A program made the translations under genes and the position numbers. Shown here piece after piece: positions 50,901-62,900 of a stretch of 64,000 nucleotides of DNA (the first letter of the stretch is position 1; every line of letters starts with the position of its first letter). Origin of the DNA: Glycine soja (lineage: Eukaryota > Streptophyta > Magnoliopsida > Fabales > Fabaceae); the NCBI RefSeq assembly GCF_004193775.1, contig NC_041012.1, forward strand, positions 11,243,223-11,307,222, written 5' to 3'. The notes beneath the pieces are model-generated. The model saw only the letters and a program-made list of their open reading frames with translations, was not told the DNA's origin and searched no databases.

Positions 50901-53900
50901 AAAAAGAGAAATAGGCTGGACCATAAAAAAATGCATGATTTAGTTTTACATTAAGTGTAACCAACAGCTTGCTCAAAGATATAATATTAGGGATGAAATT
51001 GACCTTATTACACTCAATGAGATTGATGAGTGCAATGAGTGGTTAGTGGGACAAGTGGATGATGATAATGACTTGGTTCATGCTGATGACCCACACTTAA
51101 TTGAAATGTATACAGGGAGGAAAACTAGCAGCAAAAAAAGAAAGCAGCCATCAAGTGGTGGTATTATTATTGGAGCTGCCCAAGCTTCCAATAAAGGTCC
51201 AGCTGCAAGTTCAATCTCAAGAGGAAAAGGGAAAGCCCATGAGGTTCAATGAACAAACAGAATTTGAGAGCCGAGTCTGAGGCAATTGAAGAATCTGGAG
51301 AAGAGGAGGAGGGATATGCTCCATTGGATATGAATGAAATTGATTATGATGGAATTGAGGAAGAGCCAGAGGATTAGAAATTTAGGACATTTATATTTTG
51401 GTTTACGTTGAATTATGTTTTCTGTTTATCATTTTGTTATTATATCAGAATTCAGAAATATTGAACTAGGTGTTTTATTAGAATCTTGCTGTTTTTGACT
51501 ATGAAGTTTGATAATTTTATTTGCTGTTATATTATCTACTGTTTTTAGTATTTATATGCTGTTATATTTGCTGCCTTTAAATGTTTTTTATTTATATTTA
51601 CTGATATCTACTGATTCTTTTTGTATTTACTGTCATCTACTGTTTTTTGGTATTTATATGTGTGTGTGTGTATTTTTTTTTTATATGACAGCCATGCCAT
51701 CCGCCATATGTTGTATGGCGGATTTTGGGCTCTCTGCCATACGCCATTAACAACACTGCTGGCCAATAGTGGCTACATCCAGTGCCAAAGCAGAATACTG
51801 CACAATGGCAACAACTGCATGTGATATTACATGGCTTAGGTAACTTCTCCAACAATTAAAATTTGGAGACACTCCAGACACCAGGCTCATATGTGGCAAT
51901 CAAGTTGTTCTCCACATCACATCCAATTCAGTCTTCCAGGAACAAACCAACCACATTGAGATAGACTGTGATTATGCAAGGGAGAAGGTGCACTCAGGGG
52001 AAATCACCACTGACTTTGTTAGCTCCAAAGACCAACTGGCAGACATGTTCACTAAATCCTTCAAGGTCTCTCATGTTGACTACATTTGTAACAAGCTGGG
52101 TTAATATGACATATATGCTCCAACTTGAGGGATATTGTAAAGATATGATTTGAGTGTATGTAAATAGGGGAATATGGAAAGATGTATAGCTAGTAATTAG
52201 GGATTTTTATTCTTTCATTGTATCCTTAATTATATGGCATCCTTATTAAAAATAAAGCATCCTGACATGTGGAATTACACACATCTTACAATGGTCATAA
52301 CCCTTTTCATAAAACATTCACATGATGAGAAATTTACACTCTTGCTCTATGTGGATGATATGATCATTGCAAATAATGATTAGACTGAAAAGAAGGTTAC
52401 GAGGGAGAAGTTGGGAACCTAGTTTGAAATGAAGGAATTGGGAAAGCTTAAGTATTTTCTTAGGATTGTTGCCTATTCCAAACAAGGTATCTTTATCCCA
52501 ATGATTAGTGTTTGTATTCAAAACACACAGAAATATAACATTCTTTTACTTTTAAAGTGGAAGAAATGAAGTAATTCACTAGATCAAGACCAAAGGGTAC
52601 AGTTGATAAAAAAAAAATTTATAAATCACTAGATTCTTTATTTCTCAAGTTTTTCAAGTGAAACTCCCAATTTAAGTGAGAACCATGTAAAGATTTTTTT
52701 TTAATGGGGGAATTAACCCATTAACCACCCTCCAAACAATGTTATTAACCATTCAGCAGTAAATTGTTCCTAAACTGAAAATAACTGCCAAGAATTCCTA
52801 AATTGTGATTCTTCCTACCTTAATATTCTAATTTCTAGAATATATGATTAAAAAAATTTGTGTAGTATGAATTACAAAATAAATAATAGCATGCATCATA
52901 CTATCCTCAATTACACTAACAACAAGACCATCAATGATTGTATACAGGGCAATGGAATGATGATTAAACTATGGATGACAAGATAGTTCAGTGACACTTG
53001 TTGGCTTGTTGCAGTAAGTAATTGGCACATGCAACCCTTTGCCAAGTGAAACCTATGTAGGTTAACCTGATCAATAAAAGACATCCACTATTCTTCTCTT
53101 CTTTATTGATCACTAATAACTACCCTAAATGACAACTCAGACTCTAAAAATCCATTTCTTATTGTCAGCTACCCCAGTCCTCAAAGTCTTCCTTTTCCTG
53201 CATAATGTTTATTGGTCTATCCCAGTACCTAGCCCCGTTTTCAAGACCCATGTGACTTGTCTAGAAATTTAAAACCCCTATATTCTGGCCGCTTAAAATT
53301 ACCATATCAAATTGCTCAAGTGAAGCTAGTCAGTATCGAAGATTACATGTTATTACTGAGCCATTAGAAAATAATTGATCCATCAATAAAAAAAAATGAT
53401 GAATTTGTGTTCTCCAGAGCTGAACTCCTGCATGTGTTGAGTTTTAAATAGTAGTAATTCCATATTATAAGGAAATTTAAAAACAGCAAACAGTGACAAC
53501 ACATGGATTTAGAAACTAATTTTCATGAGAAAAAAATGATAGCGACACAGCATATTGTGGTAACCTTTCCCTAAGATGAGGTAATATTACTTAAGGGTGA
53601 TTCAATTAAGAGAACATATATATTTTATGAGAATCGTTCAATACCTGAGTGCCACTTCCATCTCGAACGCTCAAGTCTCTGCTTCCATAGTCATTCTCAT
53701 CACTGCTGTCACTATTGTTTTCACATGCATCATTACTTCTTGACTTTGCAAATTTTCTGGTGTGGGTCGCACTTTCACTCCCACTACCACTAGACTGAGG
53801 AAGTGTGTTAATCCAAGTTCAGGAATGACATTGAATAATTGATTATTGAAGAATGGATTTAATGTTTAAGTTGAAGAATGACAAGATCCATAGGATAGAA

Positions 53901-56900
53901 TATCATGCTACAAAAACTATATAAACTACTTCAATCCACTATTGCATCTTTAAGGCATAGATCTCTACGTAAAAGAAACGTCAAATTTGATTGTAATGAG
54001 GTAATGCAGTAATTATCTTTTGCAAATTCCTTCATTGATCCTTATATCAGTTAAGCAATGATATTGAATGTTGAAGAATGAAGTGGATTGGATATTTAAG
54101 TTGATCAAATATAAGATCCACAAGATAATCTGTGATGTTGTAGAAACTAGATGGGTTGCTGCTGCTAAGTATTGTAGTAAAGAATACTGTCTAGGTATAA
54201 GTTGTTTCCGTTTTCCTCAGGACAGATTTATTGCTTAATTTCCTTTTATTAGGACAGATTTTCTTACCGTAATATAGCTATATTCTAGCGAGTAATTATC
54301 AATACAAGTTTATATAATGTTCTGGCAGTCCCTCACTAGCTGTACTTATTATAGATATTTACCATATTTTCAGTCTTATTTTAGGAAAGTAATTATGCTG
54401 TTTGGTCTAATGTAATACCTCGTATGGTTTCAAAGCATCAAAGTGATAGTATTCAGAAGTTATTCTGTTGTAACACGAGCAACATGTGCTTAGAACATCT
54501 ACAATGCATAATTCTTACAATACCACAGATTTAAAAACTTTACACAAATTTATTTCAATGCTAAACTTGTTAGAGTGAGTGCTTAACTTGAACTACATTA
54601 AATTTTACAATTGAAAAATGATTTTTTAATTGGTAAGAATGAATTAGGCAATGGTTGCTTACGTAAGCGACACACTCAAGCAACACACTGCCAAGTCATC
54701 TGCTCCAATGATAAAAATTTGTTAAGCAACATTTTTTAATTTTAAGCAACTCATGAAGCACTCGCATTGGAGATGCTCTTAATGTGTTTATTTCTTCTTT
54801 CCTTTTTTTATACAGATTTAATTTGATTTATTCCTTATTAGGATTGTTAAATTGAGCTTGATTTGATGCCAATAATTCTGGCGTAGGATTTTATGAATAG
54901 GAATAGGCCCTTAATGTACACTGAAAATCAAGAAATGATATTTCAGTGATTTTCCTCGTATTTCAAGTTATTTCTTTATGTTAGTACAACTGTAATTCAT
55001 GAATTAATATTCAGAAATTATTCTTTCAAGTGGGTATTAGCTCCTATGGGAGTCTCTTTTCCTCTGACATCAGCCATCATCTGTAACCAATCTCATGTAT
55101 CCAATCTTCACAGTAGGTGATTGTCCCTTGTGTGCCCAGTCTTCATAACTGGGAACTTTTTCTGTTCAACACGTATAAAGCCTAGTTTCTCAAGCAACCA
55201 AATCATAATAGCATTCACATTTATTTGTATTCATTGTAAATATATATTATACATCCAGAGCAGTGTGTGATCTTGTTAAGACACACAATGCAGAAATTCT
55301 ATATGGTATCAATGATTTAAGGTTTCTACTCCTCTTTTTCTCTTTTCTTTTCAGCCTTTGGGAGTGTTATTCTTCATGGGTGCACAATACCCGCTGCCGC
55401 TGCCAGCCACCGCTGTGATCTCTGATCTCTGGTGCGACCACACCACTGGCTTTGCCTCTCTCTGATGATCCCACCACCGCTCTTCCTTTTCCAGCACATT
55501 TTTCGGTAGTTTTTCCTATCAGCGCCACTAAAAGACCCGGGAAGATATCACACACTTGTTGGTACTCCTTTTTCTCTTTTCTTTTCAACCTTTGGGAGTG
55601 TTATTCTTCATTGGTGCACAATACCCGCTGCCGCTGCCAGCCACCGCTGTGATCTCTGATCTCTGGTGCGCCCACACCACTGGCTTTGCCTCTCTCTGAT
55701 GACCCCACCACCGCTCTTCCTTTTCCAGCACATTTTTCGGTAGTTTTTCCTATCAGCGCCACTAAAAGACCCGGGAAGATATGACACACTTGTTGGCAGA
55801 CTCAATTACCTCGATTTCACCAGACCAGACATCCCCTTTGCAGGTAAGTCAATTCCTCAATGCCTCTTGTAATAGCCATTGGGATGCTGCATGGCATCAT
55901 CAGATATATCAAGAATGCACCAGGTCGAGGACTCCGATATGAAGACAAAGGCAGTGCCAAAATTGGTTGTTAAGATCACCATCAGACGGGGGCATAGTTA
56001 TTAGTATCGTATGAATCGTACGATTTGTATCCCGATTCAAAACAAAAATCATGTCCAGCGATACAAATCGTAGCTTGACTCATTTTTAAGCTTGAATCAT
56101 TCTCCGTATCGCATGATTCGCTTCTGTATCGGATGATTCGTGATTCCGGAGCTGTCTCACGATCCAAAAAGAGGGTTGCAATAACAATTTGGGTTTGCGG
56201 GATCTGACTTTGGAGAAAGCATTTCAGATCACTTTTTCTGCAAAATAATTTTCAGGAAAAAGAGGAAATCGGCCGCTTTCAGTTTCGCATGTGCCCAAAC
56301 TAAATTTTCAATACTGAATTTAAGTTTTCAATTTTCAATTGCCTATTTTTTTATTTGAAGGAGAGGCTCTGTTATTAACTTATTAAGCTTTCAACCAATT
56401 TCATCGTGAAGAGAAGTGCAGCTGTGCAAGTCACTTGCTGCTTGAATGCTTATGCTTTTTATAATTTTTAATTTCCTTTTGTCTTCTTGTGGTGGTTACT
56501 TTTTCTTGTGGACGTCCCATGAGTCTATTTCTTGTAACTTATAATTTCCTCTCTCTTTGTCTCTTTTTGTCAGCTTTATGGCTTCTACTCTTTTAATTTC
56601 TCATCTCTCATTTGTTACTTTCATTCTCAGTTTTTTGAGGTACAAGACATTTCTTCTTATTGGTTTTACTTTAGAAGGGGTTGAACACTTTGGGCTTGTT
56701 CTTTTGATTTATGACTTGAATATATGATATATTAGGTTTTATTTTTTTTCCGAGTCACTCATTTTTACCTAAAAATGTCATATATTTTATTGATCATGTA
56801 TCTTACGATTCATAATATGATTCGATTCACGATTCGTAATATAGCTTTTCTGATTCACAATTCGAATCTTTCAATTCGATAACCATGGACGGGAGATCTA

Positions 56901-59900
56901 CCTCTGGTTATTGTGTTTTGCTTTGAGGGAATTTGATCTCATGGAGAAACAAGAAGCAAAATATAGTTGCTAGATTCAGCATCAAAGCTTAACATTGTGC
57001 CATGGTAGCAGCTACATGCGAAATTACAAGACTTAGGCACTCAGGACACTAAGCTTATTTGTGACAATCAAACCGCTCTTCACATTGCATCTAATATGGT
57101 CTTCCATGAACAAACTAAACACACATAGATAGATTGTCACTTTGCAAGAGTAAAGGTGTTGTCAGGGGAAATCATGACTGACTTTGTTGGTTCCAATGAA
57201 CAATAGGCTGATACTTTTACTAGGTCTCTTGAAGGACCTCGGATTGAAACTATATGTAACAAGCTTGGTGCATACAATATACATGCTCTAGCTTGAAGGA
57301 GTGTTAGAATTAGTGGTAGAATCCCTAATTAATACCTTATTAGCCTTAGAATCAGCATTCACATTTTTTTGTTATTTATTGTAAATATATTATATATACA
57401 AAGATGTGTGTGATCTTGTTAAGACACACGATTCGGAAATTCTATAATCACATTTATTGATGATTTTTCCTGTTGTATTTGGGTTTTCTTAATGAAAGAA
57501 CATTTTGATGTCTTCTCTATCTTTCAAGGTTTCTTGCGTGAAATTCAAAATCAGCTTGGGTCTAACATTTAACAAATTGATAATGCTCGCAAATATTTGT
57601 CTTCTCAGTTTCAGTCATTTCTAACAGCAGGCGATGTCATGTGCCCACACAAAACAGAATGGTGTTGCCGAACGGAAAAATTGTCACCTAGTTGAAACAA
57701 CTCATACCTTATTATTGCACTATAAAGCCCCTCTCCGTTTTTGGAGAGATGCACTTCTCGTACCTTTTTCTTTTTCACAATTATTCCCGCCTCCATAAAG
57801 GAAATCGTTGTTTTTGTCCACAACTTCAACAGTATTTGGTCTTTACTGATGTGACTTTCTTTGCATCTTATACCTTCTTTACTACTTCCACAATTGAAGA
57901 AGCTACTTTGACTATCCCACCCATTGTTCAAACCCCACTGGTACCTGCTACACCACCCCCACTATTCACCTCTCATTAACAACCACAACGACCTCTAGTG
58001 GTCTCTTTTATTTCTTCCTTGGGTTTTGTGTGTAACACCCTTGGTTGTTGATGTCTCGACGGCTCACTCTACAACATTTCACACAATGACACTTCACTCA
58101 ACTCCTCTTTGGTCATAACCTTCAATAGGTAGTCCTTTCCAAGACCTCGACAATCTACTTCAACTGCTTCCAAGATTAATAACTGTCCCCATAAACAACA
58201 TGAGACTTTTTAGCATGCTTTGGCCTCACTCACACGCTTTCTGAAAAACTTCCCAGAAGGTCACCTATCCCATAATTGCTCCAAGTCAAACACGCTTAAC
58301 TGTGAAGTTCCTAAGTAAATAAGACTAAGTTAGTGATCAAGATTCTCTTCCATTTTTTATTTAGTCTTATTTAATATTGCATTTATTTCCAAGTTTATGA
58401 ATTATTTAATCCCTTAAGTGGTGGAGAGAATATTTTACTTGAGGATTGGAGTTGTTTTTATAAGTTTGGAGCATTGATGCTTATAAGAGTGTGGACAAAG
58501 ATTAAAAGCGCATAGACCACTATTTTTGTTGCTAAATATCATGATGTTCTTCAACTCTAGACCACTTATTTTCTGCATCATCTTCCCTACTGCAGATTAT
58601 TCTGGTAATCTTGTAGCCTTTGTGTCTCAATCCTCTCTTGGACCCTAGATCCTTGACTCTAGTGTCTCCGATCATGTGACTAGTGATCAATTTCTTGTCT
58701 CCCTTGTTTGTCTTTTTTGGATTCGCTTTCATCTTTCAGTCTTGCATACGGCACTCGGGTACAAGTTAGAGGCATCAAACAAGCTCAACCCCTTCCCAAC
58801 CTTTTCCTCAATTATGTTTTATATGTTCCTAGTTATCCCTTTGATTAATTTTCATTAGCAAACTTACCCATACACTTGATTATTTAGTCATGTTTGCTAA
58901 TAATTTTGTTCTCGTTCAGGATCAACGTACGAGATGAACGCTTGGAACAGGACATGAGTCTCAAGGATCATATCAACTATTGTTGTTAGTGACCCGTGTC
59001 TCAACTTCCTCCCCAACTCTTGCTCACAAGCACCTCCACCAGTGATATCATCTCATGATCCTCCAACATCATCTCTTACTCCAAACACTCTCCCGCCAAT
59101 GTCGCTTGCACCAGAACTTCCCATTGCCCTTCGCAAAGGTATTTAGTCCTCTTGCAAACCTAATCCTTTTTTATGCTTATGTTCTAAATTATGATCGATT
59201 ATCTCCCTCTTATCTCTTCTTTGGATTCTATGTCTATCTTAAGTCTACTGGTGACATCATGACTGATTCCAACTGGAAACAAACGATGTCGAAGATACTT
59301 GAAAGCTTGTTTCCTTACCCCTGGTAAGACTCCAATTAGTTGTTGGTGGGTTTATATAGTGAAAATTGGCCCAAATGGAAACCCTGATCATTATAAGGCT
59401 CGCCTTGTCGCTAATGGCTACACTCATACTTCTAGCGTTGACTATAGGCAAAAATCTTCTTTGTTCATTTTTTCCTTACCATGCTTGTCATCTATCATTG
59501 GCCTATTCACCAATTGGACATTAAAAATGCCTTATTACTTGGTGAGCAACAAGAAGAGGTTTATATAAAGCAACCACCAAGCTTTACAGTTTCCGGAGAT
59601 TCTCGCCTTGTATGTCGGCTTTGTCGATCCCTCTATGGCTTGAAGCAATCAACTCTGCCTTGCTCCAGTTTGACATGACTTGCTATGAAGATGATCACTC
59701 AATGTTTTATCGTCACTCTGTCTAGCCTATGCATTTACCTCATTGTCTACATTGATGATATTGTCATCACTAGCGACGATTCAGCTAAGATCCACAATCA
59801 GTTTCAGACGAAAGACCTAGGTTCGCTAAAATATCCCTTAGGCATTGAGATTGTCCAATCCTTATCTGACATTGTTGTTTCCCAATGAAAGTATGCTTTG

Positions 59901-62900
59901 AACATCCTAACTGAGACAAGTATGCTTGATTGTCGCCCTAACAACACTCCAATGGATTCTACTGCCAAGCTTCTTCTGGGTCAAGGAGGCCACTAGAAGA
60001 CACAAGTGTGGAAACGTTAAAAGTTGCTTTAAGTGTACAACGGAAGTCAAAGAAGAGCTTCTGAATCTTGCTTTAGAGAAAGAAAAGAGAGAAAATTCTG
60101 AGATGCCAAATGTGGCCTATGATCTCTCATCTGATGATGAAATTCAAATTCCTGCAGCAGCTAGCAATGTTAAAGGCAAAAAGAATGTTGCTAAAAAAGG
60201 GCCCATGGATATGTTTTGTAGAAATCCACCATCTGAAATATCGAAGAGACAGAAGGACAAACTAAGGCAAGCTAACATTAAAGAGTTATGTGACAAAACT
60301 TTGAAGGCAGATGTTCATCAGTACATTGCTCGTTTTTGGTATCAAGCTGGCTTATCGTTCAACCTTGTTAAACTGAATAGCTTTCAGGATATGATTGATG
60401 CCATTGCTGCCTACGGCCCAAATCTGCCAGCTCCTAGTTATCATGATAGTAGATTTCCACTGCTCAACAAGGAGATGGAACTCACTGAAAATTTGTTGAA
60501 GGATCATAAGTCGCAGTGGGGCAGACACGGCTGTTCTATTGTCAGATGCATGGACTGACTGGAAGCAACGAAGCATTATTAATATTCTGGTGAATTCTCC
60601 TGCAGGGACAATGTTTGTGAAGTCCATTGATGGCTCTAAATTTGTGAAGACAGGTGAAAAGCTGTTTGAGTTGCTTTATTCCCTTGTAGAGGAGATTGGA
60701 GAACACGATGTTGTTCAGGTTATCACGGATAATGGAAGCAATTGTTTAAGCTGGTAGGATGTTGGAAGAGAAAAGACCAATAAAGACAATTCATAGGGGA
60801 GTCAGTCTTGTTGAGTTTATCTATAGTCACTCTAGTACCTTGAGTTTATTGAGACATTTCACAAACAAGAGGGAATTGGTAAGACATACGATTACAAGAT
60901 TTTGGAGGTTAATAATTAGCTGTATGCTTGCATCAAGAGGTTGGTGCCAACTGCCAAGTAAAGAAGTGCAACAAAAAATTCTGATTGAGTTGCCAATTTA
61001 TAAGAGAGCTGGTAATATGTTTGGTGATGAATAGGCAAGAGCAAATAGGAATACTACAGCTCCTGGTGAGAAACTATGAAAACAACTCCTAATTTATGTG
61101 TTCAGAGTTTTAATGTTTAAATTTTATGTCAATCCTTTGGTTTTGTAGCTCAATGGTGGAAAATGTATGGCCATGCAACTCCAAACTTACAGAAGCTAGC
61201 TGTCACGATTTTGAGCTAGACATGTAGTGCATCGGGATGTTAACACAACTGGATTGTTTTTGAGCAAGTAAGGATTATAATTCAGGACTTATTTAATAAC
61301 AATTTTTGCTGTACGAAGAAGCTAAGCAACCCTTTGCTTGTTGATAACGCAGATTCATACAAAAAAGAGAAATAGGCTGGACCATAAAAAATGCATGATT
61401 TAGTTTACATTGAAGTATAACCAACAGCTTGCTCACAGATATAATATTAGGGATGAAATTGACCCTATTACACTCAATGACAATGATGAGTGCAATGAGT
61501 GGTTAGTGGGACAAGTGGATGATGATAATGACTTGGTTCATGCTGATGACCCACACTTAATTGAAATGTATACAAGGAGGAAAACTAGCAGCAAAAAAAG
61601 AAAGCAGCCATCAAGTGGTGGTATTATTAGTGGAGCTGCCCAAGCTTCCAAGAAAGGTCCAGCTGCAACTTCAGCCTCAAGAGGAAAAGGGAAAGCCCAT
61701 GAGGTTCAATGAACAAACAGAATTTGAGAGCCAAGTCAGAGGCAATTGAAGAATCTGGAGAAGAGGAGGAGGGATATGCTCCATTGGATATGAATGAAAT
61801 TGATTATGATGGAACTGAGTAAGAACCAGAGGATTAGAAATTTAGGACATCTATATTTTGGTTTACGTTGAATTATGTTTTCTGTTTATCATTTTGCTAT
61901 TATATCAGAATTCAGAAATATTGAATTAGGTGTTTTATTAGAATCTTGCTGTTTTTTACTATGATGTTCTGAACTAGGTTGTTATTATATGAAGTAGGGC
62001 AGTTTGATCATTTTATTTGCTGTTATATTATCTACTGTTTTTAGTATTTATATGCTGTTATATTTGCAGCCTTTAATGTTTTTTATTTATATTTACTGAT
62101 ATCTACTGATTCTTTTTGTATTTACTGTCATCTACTGTTTTTTGGTATTTATATGTGTGTGTGTGTGTGTATATATATATTTTTTTATGACAGCCATGCC
62201 ATCCGCCATATGTTTTATGGCGGATTTTGGGCTCTCTGCCATACGCCATTAACAACACTGCTGGCCAATAGTGGCTACATCTAGTGCCAAAGCTGAATAC
62301 TGCACTATGGCAACAACTGCATGTGATATTACATGGCTTAGGTAACTTCTCCAACAATTAAAATTTGGAGACACTCCAGACACCAAGCTCATATGTGGCA
62401 ATCAAGTTGTTCTCCACATCGCATCCAATTCAGTCTTCCAGGAACAAACCAACCACATTGAGATAGACTGCGATTATGCAAGGGAGAAGGTGCACTCAGG
62501 GGAAATCACCACTGACTTTGTTAGCTCCAAAGACCAACTGGCAGACATGTTTACTAAATCCTTCAAGGTCTCTCATGTTGACTACATTTGTAACAAGCTG
62601 GGTTAATATGACATATATGCTCTAACTTGAGGGATATTGTAAAGATATGATTTGAGTGTACGTAAATAGGGGAACATGGAAAGATGTGTAGCTAGTAAAT
62701 AGGGATTTTTATTCTTTCATTGTATCCTTAATTATATGACATCCTTATTAAAAATAAAGCATCCTGACATGTGGAATTACACACATCTTACAATGGTCAT
62801 AACCCTTTTCATAAAACATTCACATGATGAGAAATTTACACTCCTGCTCTATGTGGATGATATGATCATTGCAAGTAATGATTAGACTAAAAAGAAGGTT

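Larger units (their letters stand above)
50154..52572. repeat. Duplicated segment B, copy 1
   Basis: Nearly identical to 60628-63080. It contains the 3' part of the hAT relic and the Copia RNase H and reverse-transcriptase scraps. It joins segment A copy 2 at the shared string aattcactagat. Confidence 0.93.
55205..57455 (+). mobile_element. Degraded Copia element with LTR remnants
   Basis: The LTR end at about 55205-55304 (agcattcacattt..., gatcttgttaagacacac, aaattctata) recurs at about 57352-57453. The left copy is followed by tggtatcaa, a primer-site remnant. Between them lie a short RNase H/RT junction fragment (about 55800-55985, [13 protein letters not shown]) and its continuation at 56888-57300 (RSTSGYC-like, [35 protein letters not shown]). 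Gag and most of pol are missing, and the DNA element at 55991-56887 interrupts it. Confidence 0.75.

Noticed and set aside
55367..55805. Pairs of nearly identical frames on both strands
   Set aside because: They are created by the 234-bp tandem repeat inside a Copia relic; no domain.
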